64,000 bases of DNA from Myxococcales bacterium. GTDB lineage: Bacteria > Myxococcota_A > UBA9160 > UBA4427. The notes below the pieces were generated by a model, which had not been told where the DNA came from, did not search any database, and saw only the letters and a program-made list of their open reading frames with translations. The stretch spans positions 62,001 to 126,000 of the forward strand of contig JADFNE010000004.1 in NCBI GenBank assembly GCA_022563535.1. Reading direction: 5' to 3'. Made by a program: the position numbers and the translations under genes. Position 1 is the stretch's first letter, and each line of letters opens with the position of its first letter. This document shows, in pieces, positions 17,401-25,340 of the stretch.

Positions 17401-20400
17401 TGCCGGCGGGCTTCTGTATTGAGGTTGCGCTCGCCGCCGCCGCGGATGTCTGGCCGGATTGCGGTGCACGAGTCACGCGAATGCGCCTGCCTACCGATCC
17501 CCCGCTTCGCGGGGCCGACGGCACTGCGGAATCGCGATTCGTCCTGCAGGTCAACTTTGTGGCAGGCGCCGAGGGCAGCGGACGCCTGAACCTGTATACG
17601 CGCAACCTCGAAGATTCAGGGGCGGCGTGGCGACACGCCGCCGCCGCAGAGGTTTCGACCCTCGCAGACGACAACCAAGACGATGCTTTCGGCGAGCAGC
17701 GCGAAGACCTGGCGCAGATTCGCAAGCGCATCGCGACCGAGGTCGCGCCCGAATGGTCGAAAGCGGTATTGGCCCGTGCCGGCGCCGGGTTTGCGCGACG
17801 CGTAGACGGACTGCGAACACTTCATCTTGGCAAAGACGAGTTGCTCGCACGCATCGAGATCCCGACCGCCTGCCAAAACGACATTGGCCACTATCACCTG
17901 CACCCCGTGTTGATCGAGACCGGCATCGCGCTGGCAGGCTGCGTGCTTGAACCTCCCGAAGGAGGACCGTTTGCAAGGGGCTTGTCGAGTCTCACATGCT
18001 TTGCTCGCTGTGAAGAAAGCAACTGGTGTCACGCCAAGCTCGCTGCAGACGGTCGTTCAATCGATCTCAGCTTCTATTCGGAGTCGGGGAAACGACTCGC
18101 GGAAATCGAGGGACTCCGGACTCGACCGGGTGCGTCACCAGGCCGCGCATCGGCCGAACGTTTCATCCATCAAATCGCCTGGTCACCGGTGAAAGACACC
18201 GTCGAGCCCGGGCGCAACGGCGGGAACGACGCCGTTTTCCCGAACAGAAGTGAACGCTGGATTGTTGCCGCGGCGGATGCAACGGAGGCTCGGCTCCAGG
18301 CACGAGCCCTCGGCAGCCGCTGCCTGGCCATCGCCAACCTGGAGGCTGGCCACATCAAAAGGCTCGCCGAGACTGGCGACGCCCCCGGTTTGCTGCTGCT
18401 CGCCTATGACTTCGCCAACGACTTCTTCTGGAGCCCCGCCGAAGTGGGCGTGGGCACGACCCCGTTCGCTCGTCTGCTGGATTGCCTAGCCGCCGAAGAT
18501 ACAACGCTGGGTGAAGTCGTCGTCGTGACCCGCGGCGTGCACCGGGACGACAAACCCTCCGCTCTGACCGAACAAGCTTCGGCGATCGCCTGGGGAATCG
18601 CGACGACCGAGGGACAGCGCGCCGACGCAAAGGGTCCGCGCTACAGCGCCATTGATCTACCGAGTGATCCAAGTGTAAACGACGCAACGACGGTCGCGAG
18701 ATTTCTTGCAGAACGAGGCGACGGTCCGGCGTATGCCTTTGTTGTGGACCGCTGGCTCGAACCGAAACTGGTGCAGTCTGCGCTCTCGGATAACCGACAG
18801 GTCGCAGCCGGTAGCGACGCATGCTTCGCAGCCCAGCTCGAACCCCAGGCGTATGGAGAATCCTGTGTGGTGCTGCGCGCACGCGAAGTCGCGCAACCAA
18901 AACCGTTTGAAGTCACAGTGCGTGTACACGCCGCCGGGCTCAGCCAACTCGACACTCGCGCAGCACTCGGCCTGGGTGAAGACCTGCAAGCCTTGGATTC
19001 GACGCGCGCCGCAGCGACGAAGTTGGGCCTCGGGCGGGAGTGCGCGGGCAACATCGTGGCCGTGGGAAATTGCGTGACCGAGTTTCGGGTCGGAGATGCG
19101 GTTGTCGGCCTCGCACAGGGGGCCGTGGCGAGTCATGTGACCACCCCCGCTGCCTGGTTGAGCCCACTTCCCGACGGCTTCACCTTTGCCGCTGGCGCCG
19201 CACTTCCTTTGGCCCATGTCGTGGCCGAACGCGCATTGCTCGACCTCGCTCGTGTAACGCCCGGGGAACGGGTGCTGGTTCTTGCAGGCGCGGGCGGTGT
19301 AGGCCTGGCGATCACCCAAGTGGCACGCCGGCTGGGCGCTCACGTGCTGGCAGCCTCGTCGACCGAGCGTCGCCGCAGCGCGCTAAAAGCGAGTGGCGCC
19401 GAGCTGACATGCGACGTGTCGGGCTCCGCAATCGTTTCAGCGGCGCGAGCGTGGGTGGAGGACGGCGGCGTGGATGTCGTGCTCTGCGCGTTCGATGATT
19501 CGCGCATCGAGCAAGCCAGCGAAACCCTGGCAGCCAGCGGCCGTTTCATCGATCTGCGTCCAGCCGGGGCCCGAACCTGTTCTTCCCCCATGCTTCGGGG
19601 CAATCAGACGCTATTCAGTTTCGACTTCGACCGCTGGCTTGCGGAGACTCCTGAAACGGTTGGCGCGGCGCTGCGGCGCGCCATCAAGAACATTGACCAC
19701 GCTGTTCGAAACGGTGCTCAACCCGCGCCGCACAACACCTTTTCGATCGCTGAACTCGCGCGGGCACTTCGCTTCGCCGAGCAGGACCGCCAGATCGGGC
19801 GCATCACGATCGATCTGACAAGCGAAGAACCGTTATCGATACAGGTCGGGCCGAGCAGCCAGCTGCTTTCGGATGAGCTTCGTCACTGGATCAGCGGAGC
19901 GCGCGCACAAGACATCGAAATGCAAGCGAAGTGGTTGATGGAGCGCGGCGCACGAGCGCTGCTGGTCTGCCCGACTCGTCCCCTCGGCGAGCACGAGGCT
20001 CCGTTGCTCGAACGACTCGAAGCGTTGGGATTGCGGGTCGAACTGGTGAGCGGAAACAAAGCGGGCGCATCTCTCGAACTCAGTCGCGACGTACACCCAC
20101 TCGGCAGTGTGATTCACGTGGTAGACGATACGATTTCGAGCGCGACGGCGATTGACGCCGAAATCGAACTCATGCGAGTCCTCGATACCGCCACCCGAGA
20201 CCAGCCGCCGAAAGTTTTTCTGCTCGTGCACGCGGCCCGTGATGTTTTTGGACGCGGCCATGAAGACAAAAGCCCCGGGGCCGAAGGAGAGCACTCCCAG
20301 GGTAGAATCGATGCCGGTCGCGGCATGCGGACATTCGCGGACGCGCTGTGTCGAGAGCGGCGTCGACGCGGTCAGCCTGCCGCCAGCATCGGGATCGCAT

Positions 20401-20903
20401 ACACGGGGGAAGGCGCACCGAGCAGCGAGCGTCGCATTGGACAGGCGATGGGTTTGCTCGTCTTTTGCGAGCGGGGCGGACAGGGCGGACTGGGAGATGA
20501 CGGCGTCGTCATCCCGGCCGACCCCGAGGATTGGCCCACCCAGGGTGCGCGATCGCTGCTTCATGAGACTTCGCTTTCAGCAGGATCGACCAGCGCCATC
20601 TACTCTCCGATCGATCTCGCGGGGCTCCCTCCCGAGCAGAGAACGGCACGGCTCGCAGCGGTCGTAGAGGAACGAATTGCGAACGTGCTGGCACTCTCGG
20701 GCGAAGCGCGTGCGCGACTGGACCCGAACGCTTCGTTGGTCGACCTGGGTCTCGACTCGCTCCTCGCCAGAGAGCTCGCGTTGTTGATCGAAAAGGATGC
20801 CGGGATCGCGCTGCCTCCTGCGACCTGGGTCGACCGCCCGAGTTTGCACGTGCTGCTCGAAAGCCTCGAAAAAGCCGTCGCGCTTAAGGCCACAATCCAT
20901 TGA
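14487..20903 (+). CDS. Single-module type I polyketide synthase, KS-AT-DH*-ER-KR*-ACP
   Basis: A 2138-residue megasynthase that condenses an extender unit onto an acyl thioester. KS (about 17-450) has the complete triad: Cys198 in DTACSSS, His334 in EAHGTGT and His374 in KGNIGHAESASG. AT (about 570-900) has nucleophile Ser664 in GQSVGE; the specificity stretch VDFASHCFH (762-770) looks nearer the methylmalonyl-type YASH than HAFH, tentatively. The DH region (930-1215) has no His before LPAG (971-975) and Glu1144 where Asp is usual. A structural KR half (1225-1440) precedes ER (1445-1785, cofactor loop AGAGGVG at 1600-1606). KR (1795-1975) lacks the TGGxG loop and the Ser/Tyr pair. ACP Ser2091 lies in DLGLDS. 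The start is GTG, overlapping the upstream stop. Confidence 0.94.
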   Translation: MSGPEKESQSPLSSDPVTPIAIIGIGCRFPGARGPEALWRIIIENRCTVSEVPEHRIELGYSVDRYYDPRPRIPGRISSCKAGFIDHPERFDPLPFGLTPRDAAALEPQARMMLEAVWDAIEDAGIPFEDLRGERVGVLVGHTYEDFSRERIAVLGEDAAMRSLDVRTAVGYARSAISGRISHQLDLRGPSLTIDTACSSSLYATHLACQSLWRGESTLAFAGGVSLFLTPEGSLALSRSGMMANDGRCKAFDAKADGFVRAEGAGVVLLRPLADAVANGDPIYAVIRGTGVSADGRDGGHMMAPGRSGQVQAMRDAYRTAGLAASEIDFVEAHGTGTWIGDPVEIAALGDVMCEGRAADRPLLISSIKGNIGHAESASGAAGLIRAALAIERRVVPAQLHFETPNPQIAWDEVPIVVQREATPWPERDVARAAVNSFGISGTNAHVVLESAPALDECVESSFDGPLLLPITAHDSNALSELASLHLEQLRETAWVDDEETKPQAKAIRGPIALTDLGYTLARRRSHHSERLSIVADSPAALALELEAYLAGTPSPACQSGRARAGGPGPLVFVFPGQGGQWAGMGADLLDRSSAFRTSIEASDAAYRKHVDWSLVDVLRDSLRDGGPFERLSVLQPVLVAVQIALADMLADCGIVPDAVMGQSVGEIAAAAVAGVFPREEIARLVCLRGAAVEHAAGKGAMGLIALSEDETREAIASAGDRLEVAGQNGPASTLIAGDRDPLISMIKRLEARGVFARTLDVDFASHCFHMDPLLEAFSAELGALAPNEASCSIYSTVEGDVISGPALGTDYWLRNLRQRVRFSDAMMRALEPAESTFVELSPHPTLGTPIGEIAAVLGKTARTFATLRRGQPGQESMLRLLGSLFTTGHPVDMKRLYPQGRNVRLPLYPYQKRTLWFGSRRRPRQSAPIHPLLGKRSHDAAAPRHQRWETLIDLDTTQAFGLAERDDLTALPAGFCIEVALAAAADVWPDCGARVTRMRLPTDPPLRGADGTAESRFVLQVNFVAGAEGSGRLNLYTRNLEDSGAAWRHAAAAEVSTLADDNQDDAFGEQREDLAQIRKRIATEVAPEWSKAVLARAGAGFARRVDGLRTLHLGKDELLARIEIPTACQNDIGHYHLHPVLIETGIALAGCVLEPPEGGPFARGLSSLTCFARCEESNWCHAKLAADGRSIDLSFYSESGKRLAEIEGLRTRPGASPGRASAERFIHQIAWSPVKDTVEPGRNGGNDAVFPNRSERWIVAAADATEARLQARALGSRCLAIANLEAGHIKRLAETGDAPGLLLLAYDFANDFFWSPAEVGVGTTPFARLLDCLAAEDTTLGEVVVVTRGVHRDDKPSALTEQASAIAWGIATTEGQRADAKGPRYSAIDLPSDPSVNDATTVARFLAERGDGPAYAFVVDRWLEPKLVQSALSDNRQVAAGSDACFAAQLEPQAYGESCVVLRAREVAQPKPFEVTVRVHAAGLSQLDTRAALGLGEDLQALDSTRAAATKLGLGRECAGNIVAVGNCVTEFRVGDAVVGLAQGAVASHVTTPAAWLSPLPDGFTFAAGAALPLAHVVAERALLDLARVTPGERVLVLAGAGGVGLAITQVARRLGAHVLAASSTERRRSALKASGAELTCDVSGSAIVSAARAWVEDGGVDVVLCAFDDSRIEQASETLAASGRFIDLRPAGARTCSSPMLRGNQTLFSFDFDRWLAETPETVGAALRRAIKNIDHAVRNGAQPAPHNTFSIAELARALRFAEQDRQIGRITIDLTSEEPLSIQVGPSSQLLSDELRHWISGARAQDIEMQAKWLMERGARALLVCPTRPLGEHEAPLLERLEALGLRVELVSGNKAGASLELSRDVHPLGSVIHVVDDTISSATAIDAEIELMRVLDTATRDQPPKVFLLVHAARDVFGRGHEDKSPGAEGEHSQGRIDAGRGMRTFADALCRERRRRGQPAASIGIAYTGEGAPSSERRIGQAMGLLVFCERGGQGGLGDDGVVIPADPEDWPTQGARSLLHETSLSAGSTSAIYSPIDLAGLPPEQRTARLAAVVEERIANVLALSGEARARLDPNASLVDLGLDSLLARELALLIEKDAGIALPPATWVDRPSLHVLLESLEKAVALKATIH

Positions 20904-21745
20904 GTGAAGCATTGAGTGATCTATCGAGTAAAGACATCGTAACCCTGGCTAGCGAATCGTTTTGCGAGCAAGGCCGCCCGCTGGTCATGCTTCACGGCTT
21001 TTCGCAGAATCGACACGTCTGGCGCTCGATCGCAGAAACCATCTCTCGTCGCTTGCTGCGCCCCATCTCGATCGATCTGCGCGGACATGGAGACTCGGGT
21101 TGGTCCCCCGAACGTCGCTACCAGCTCGACGACTACGCGCGTGATTTGCCCACTGCACTCGATGCGATCGGCCTGGATCGCGTCATCCTCGTAGCTCATT
21201 CCCTCGGCGGGCACGCCGCGACGCTGTTTGCCGCCCAACATCCCGAGCGCGTCGAGGGTCTGGTGTTGGTCGATACGGGGCCAAACCTTTCGATCGCCGC
21301 CCTGACCCAGATCGCCAATGACACCGAGAGCGCTCTCGACAGTTTCGAAAGTGTCGAGGGCTACCGCCGGTGGCTCGGCGCACAACTTCCCTGGGCAGAT
21401 CCCGATGCGCTCGCAGATTTTGCCCCGCGATGCATCGTCCGCCGGCTCGACGGGCGCTTCGAACTCAAACTCGATCCCGGCATATTGAATCCAAGCGCGG
21501 GCGCCGGCGACTGGCAAGCGATGGAACAGCAACTCGAAGACGCACTTCGCCAGATCCGCTGTCCGACACTGCTCGTGCGCGGAGGACTCTCTGCAGTACT
21601 TCCTGAACCGGTCGCCAAGCACATCTGCGAAACGCTCTTGCGCAACGGGCAGCTCCACACCCTCGAACGGGCGGGCCATGCGGTCATGCTCGAAGACGGT
21701 CCGCAACTCTGTCGGGTGATCGAGAGTTTCGCGGAAACGCTCTGA
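20900..21745 (+). CDS. Alpha/beta-hydrolase, possible PKS-associated thioesterase
   Basis: A 281-residue alpha/beta-hydrolase. LHGFSQNRHVW gives the oxyanion-hole HG, RGHGDSG follows strand 4, nucleophile Ser101 sits in VAHSLGGHAA, and the late AGHAVMLE holds the catalytic His (about residue 260). No signal peptide is present. The TTG start overlaps the PKS stop (TTGA), so the gene is in the PKS operon. As the PKS has no terminal thioesterase domain, I infer that this enzyme releases or edits the product, but the fold also serves esterases and C-C hydrolases. It is the third and last gene of the operon. Confidence 0.87.
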   Translation: MSEALSDLSSKDIVTLASESFCEQGRPLVMLHGFSQNRHVWRSIAETISRRLLRPISIDLRGHGDSGWSPERRYQLDDYARDLPTALDAIGLDRVILVAHSLGGHAATLFAAQHPERVEGLVLVDTGPNLSIAALTQIANDTESALDSFESVEGYRRWLGAQLPWADPDALADFAPRCIVRRLDGRFELKLDPGILNPSAGAGDWQAMEQQLEDALRQIRCPTLLVRGGLSAVLPEPVAKHICETLLRNGQLHTLERAGHAVMLEDGPQLCRVIESFAETL

Positions 21746-21777
21746 GCCGGAGCTACCTGCGGGTCTTGCGGGTCTTG

Positions 21778-23037
21778 CTATCGACGACCGCGCAGACCTT
21801 CGGCGCGCATCTCGCGCGCCACATCTTCCGCGGCCCCGAGCACGCGCAGCAGGTTTTCGCCCAGGACCTTCCGGATCGTTTCGCGCGAGTGGCCCCGCGC
21901 GAGGAGACCCTCGGTGAGCGAAGGCAAGTCGCTGATTTCTTCCATGCCCACGGGCATGCTGGGTACGCCGTCCCAGTCCGCACCAATTCCGACGTGGTCT
22001 GGCCCAGCCAGCGTGATCGCGTGATCAAAATGGTCGAGCAGCACGTCCAGCGAGGTCTGGGGCACGGGATACCTGGCGTAGTATTCGCGCATCAGTTTGC
22101 GTTGCAGCGACGGGTCGCCTTCGGCCCGTTCCCAGAGCGCGTCGAGGGTGGCTTCGTGCTCTTCGAAGTAGCCGCGCGCTACCGCCTGGGTCTGCTCGTC
22201 AATATAAACCGGATAGAAGTTGATCATTACGACACCCCCGTTTTTCGCGAGGGCGCGCAACATTTCGTCGCTCATATTGCGGGGATGATCGGCGACCGCG
22301 CGGGCCGAAGAATGCGACGCGATGACCGGCGCCCGCGATACTTCGAGGGTGTCGAAGAAGGTCTTGTCGGAGACATGGGAAATATCGACCAGCATGCCGA
22401 TCCGGTTCATTTCGGTGACGACCTGCTCGCCAAATTCGGTGAGGCCATTGTGGACGGGTTCTGGAGTCTCATCGGTTCCCGAAGAGTCCGCCCACGGCGT
22501 GTGGAACGAATGGGTCAGGGTCATGTAACGAACGCCGAGTCGATAAAAATTGCGCAGCGCGGGCAGACTCTCTTCGATGATGTGGCCGCCCTCGATCCCC
22601 ATCAAGCTGACGAATTTTCCAGCGGCGACCGCGTCGCGAATTTCGCGGACACTCGCGGCGACGACAACGTCTTCGGGGTGCCGCGCGGCCATCGCGTGAA
22701 CTGCGTCGATGCGCTCGAGCGCTTCGCGGATCGCGCTGCCCGGGATGTCGCGTTTGCCCATGTAGATCGACCAGAACTGAACGTCGAGTCCGCCCTCTCG
22801 AATTCGCGGTAAATCCATATGGCCAAAGGCTTTTGGGTGACGATCCGCAAAATTCCAAGACGGATCTTCGAAGCGTGGCGTCGTGTCCGAATGTCCGTCG
22901 ATTACGATCGCGTCGAAGTGGAGCTGGCGGGCGGATTCGCCCTGTGTTGCGCATCCACACAGCAGGCCTGTGACTCCGGCTGCTAGAAACAGCCGGAGGC
23001 CGAAGACGCTGCAAAGCTGAATGGCATTCTCCACCAC
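21778..23037 (-). CDS. Membrane dipeptidase, peptidase family M19, lipoprotein
   Basis: A zinc dipeptidase of the renal-dipeptidase family that cleaves dipeptides, including those with a D-residue at the second position. Metal and catalytic motifs are present: DGHSDT (His, Asp), GIEGGH (bridging Glu), DISHVSD (His) and ASHSSARA (His). The N-terminal stretch FLAAGVTGLLCGC reads as a signal sequence ending in a lipobox Cys, so I expect a periplasmic lipoprotein. The start is a GTG at 23037; other starts are possible. It converges on the hydrolase gene (32 bp between stops) and is divergent from the phosphate transporter. Its role could be peptidoglycan peptide recycling or peptide scavenging. 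Confidence 0.92.
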   Translation of the reverse strand: MVENAIQLCSVFGLRLFLAAGVTGLLCGCATQGESARQLHFDAIVIDGHSDTTPRFEDPSWNFADRHPKAFGHMDLPRIREGGLDVQFWSIYMGKRDIPGSAIREALERIDAVHAMAARHPEDVVVAASVREIRDAVAAGKFVSLMGIEGGHIIEESLPALRNFYRLGVRYMTLTHSFHTPWADSSGTDETPEPVHNGLTEFGEQVVTEMNRIGMLVDISHVSDKTFFDTLEVSRAPVIASHSSARAVADHPRNMSDEMLRALAKNGGVVMINFYPVYIDEQTQAVARGYFEEHEATLDALWERAEGDPSLQRKLMREYYARYPVPQTSLDVLLDHFDHAITLAGPDHVGIGADWDGVPSMPVGMEEISDLPSLTEGLLARGHSRETIRKVLGENLLRVLGAAEDVAREMRAEGLRGRR

Positions 23038-23091
23038 TCAAAGGCTACTTTAATTGGGCGGATGCGCCTTGCGCCTCAGGCCTAAATCGAG

Positions 23092-24420
23092 TTGACTACG
23101 CGCCCGTGGCCGCACCGCCATCGATTTGGGCTCACAAAAGGCGGGAATTGGGTGGTAGACGCAAGCTGGCTCGGGTTCTCTCCAGTCCTCTGGATCGCAG
23201 GTAGCCTCGCCCTGTACATGGCCTGGGCGATCGGGGCCAATGATGTCGCCAACGCCATGGGAACCAGCGTCGGCTCGGGTTCCCTGACCATCCGCAACGC
23301 GGTGATCATCGCCGGACTGCTGGAGTTCTGTGGGGCGTATTTCGTGGGCGGCCACGTCACGGACACGGTGCGCAAAGGCATCCTCGATACCACCGCGTTT
23401 GCCGCAGATCCAGACATTTTGAAGTTCGGCATGCTGGGGGCACTCGCCGCAGCGGCAACGCTTCTGGTCGGTGCGACGCGCTTTGGCCTGCCTGTTTCCA
23501 CCACCCACGCCATCGTCGGCGCAATCGTGGGGTTCGGCGTCGTCGGAATTGGACCCGAGGCCGTGGCCTGGGACAAGGTAGGGGAGATCATGGTTTCCTG
23601 GGTCACCTCGCCGCTCATCGGTGGGATACTCGGGTACGGGATTTTTCAGCTGATTCGAGTATTGATTCTCGATCGGGAAGATCCACTGCTGGAAGCCAAA
23701 CGCTACGCCCCGGCGTTCTTCTTTGTGGTGTTTTTCACCATTGGACTCGTCACCCTCTTCAAGGGTCTGAAGAACATGAACCTCGACTACGACCTTCCCG
23801 AGGCGTTGTTGCGGGCGGCGCTAGTGGGGGTCGTCGGTGCCGCGTTGGGCGCCGTGATGACGCGTCGCATGAAAACCATGGAACCTTCAGAGGAGCACCG
23901 TTTTCTCCAAACCGAGCAGGTGTTCGTGGTGCTGGTGGTCCTGACCGCATGCGCGGTCGCATTCGCACACGGTTCCAACGATGTCGCCAACGCGATTGGC
24001 CCGCTGGCGTCGGTCATCAATATCGAACAAGGAATCGAGGTCGCGGGCCAAGCCGCCGTGGCGCCTTGGATGCTGGTCGTCGGCGGAATCGGAATCGTGG
24101 TCGGGTTGGCGACCTGGGGCTACAAGGTGATGGAGACCGTCGGAAAGAAGATTACCGAGCTCACGCCCAGCCGAGCGTTCTCAGCCGAACTCGCCGCGGC
24201 GCTAACCATCGTGGTGGCCTCTCGCATGGGAATTCCCGTCTCCACAACCCATATCCTGGTAGGATCGGTGTTGGGTGTAGGACTGGCGCGTGGAATCGGC
24301 GCACTCGACCTGCGGGTAGTGGCAAAAATTGCGAGCTCGTGGGTTTTGACGCTGCCCATCGCCGGGCTCCTGTCGATCTTCTTCTTTTATTTTTTCAAGG
24401 GCCTGCTCACCCCGCAATAG
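23092..24420 (+). CDS. pit: Inorganic phosphate transporter, PiT family
   Basis: A low-affinity inner-membrane phosphate/cation symporter. The family's duplicated signatures are both visible: GANDVANAMGTSVGSGSLT near the N-terminus and HGSNDVANAIGPL in the second half, with LPVSTTHAIVGAI and IPVSTTHILVGSV as the paired inner motifs. Ten to twelve helices are expected, with a cytoplasmic loop near residues 200-285. The listed start is a TTG; the first 20 residues are polar and a GTG at 23152 is more likely the true start. It is followed 12 bp later by a DUF47/PhoU-like gene, the usual partner arrangement. Confidence 0.93.
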   Translation: MTTRPWPHRHRFGLTKGGNWVVDASWLGFSPVLWIAGSLALYMAWAIGANDVANAMGTSVGSGSLTIRNAVIIAGLLEFCGAYFVGGHVTDTVRKGILDTTAFAADPDILKFGMLGALAAAATLLVGATRFGLPVSTTHAIVGAIVGFGVVGIGPEAVAWDKVGEIMVSWVTSPLIGGILGYGIFQLIRVLILDREDPLLEAKRYAPAFFFVVFFTIGLVTLFKGLKNMNLDYDLPEALLRAALVGVVGAALGAVMTRRMKTMEPSEEHRFLQTEQVFVVLVVLTACAVAFAHGSNDVANAIGPLASVINIEQGIEVAGQAAVAPWMLVVGGIGIVVGLATWGYKVMETVGKKITELTPSRAFSAELAAALTIVVASRMGIPVSTTHILVGSVLGVGLARGIGALDLRVVAKIASSWVLTLPIAGLLSIFFFYFFKGLLTPQ

Positions 24421-24432
24421 GAGGGATACGCC

Positions 24433-25101
24433 GTGTCGTTAATGGGAGATCTCTTCGGCAAGTCTCCGATTCGCCCCATGCAAGAACACATGGCGGCGGC
24501 GCTATCCTGCGCACGCGAGTTGCTGCCGCTATTTGAATGCATGGCGGCGGGCAAGACGGAAGAACTCGCCGGCCATCGCGAGACGATCGATCGCCTCGAG
24601 CACGATGCGGACCGCATCAAGAACGAAATTCGCAGCCACCTGCCCAAGCGTTTGATGCTGGCGGTCGAGCGGCGGGACATGCTCGAAATTCTCGATTATC
24701 AGGATTCGATCGCCGACCGGGCGCAAGACATCGCCGAACTGGTCGAGATCCGAACGATGATGTTTCCGGAAACTCTGGTTGAACCCATGATCGATCTGGT
24801 TCGTCGCGTGATCGCGGCCTGCGAGGCTGCAGACCGCATCATCAGTGAGCTCGACGAACTGGTCGAAACCGGTTTTCGGGGGCGCGGGGTGGTCCGGGTC
24901 GAAGAGATGATCGACGAGCTCTCGCGCATTGAGACCGACACAGACAAACTCGCCGAACGCGCGCAACGAAAGCTGTTCGCCCTCGAGTCGGAGCTCGGGG
25001 TGGGCGTAGTTTTCTGGAATCAGATCATTGGCTGGGTCGCGAATCTCGCAGACAACGCCGAGCGCGTCGGCAACCGGCTGCGCCTGCTCATCGCCAATTG
25101 A
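24433..25101 (+). CDS. DUF47 (PhoU-like) protein, partner of the phosphate transporter
   Basis: A 222-residue all-helical protein of the DUF47/TIGR00153 family, related to PhoU. Such genes usually follow pit and are thought to modulate phosphate uptake. Repeated acidic helices (RLEHDADRIKNEIRSHL, DYQDSIADRAQDIAEL, RIETDTDKLAERAQRKL, NLADNAERVGNRL) provide the Glu/Asp-x-x-x-Asp metal-binding pattern of PhoU-type bundles. GGAGGG lies 8 bp before the GTG start. The stop is inside the first unit of a 10-bp tandem repeat. Confidence 0.9.
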   Translation: MSLMGDLFGKSPIRPMQEHMAAALSCARELLPLFECMAAGKTEELAGHRETIDRLEHDADRIKNEIRSHLPKRLMLAVERRDMLEILDYQDSIADRAQDIAELVEIRTMMFPETLVEPMIDLVRRVIAACEAADRIISELDELVETGFRGRGVVRVEEMIDELSRIETDTDKLAERAQRKLFALESELGVGVVFWNQIIGWVANLADNAERVGNRLRLLIAN

Positions 25102-25130
25102 AGCCAATTGAGGCCAATTGAGGCCAATTG
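25091..25130. repeat. Four tandem copies of a 10-bp unit
   Basis: tcgccaattg, aagccaattg, aggccaattg, aggccaattg: a fourfold repeat of (a/t)nGCCAATTG covering the last codons of the DUF47 gene and the following 29 bp. One unit is about one helical turn, so each CAATTG palindrome lies on the same face of the DNA. Confidence 0.85.
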
Positions 25131-25340
25131 AGTTTCTGCGCGTAGGCCCTGGGCAAAGCCACCCCGAATCTCGAAGCGCAAAACATTAAATGACGTATCG
25201 GTAGCGAGAAGAATCCATCCTCGACTGATGCGATCAAGCCCTGGAATAGACCTTCCGATTATCCGGTCGAGGTCTCGCGAACAGCCAGGTGTGTCCAGGC
25301 CTCTTTGCCCCGCCTTCGAGTCATCCAAGGTTGAAATCAT

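Noticed and set aside
17270-18135. The DH domain of the PKS as an active dehydratase
   Set aside because: The HxxxGxxxxP motif is absent and the second Asp is Glu, so it is reported as degenerate.
25091-25130. A CRISPR array
   Set aside because: The units are contiguous 10-bp repeats without spacers and no cas gene is near.
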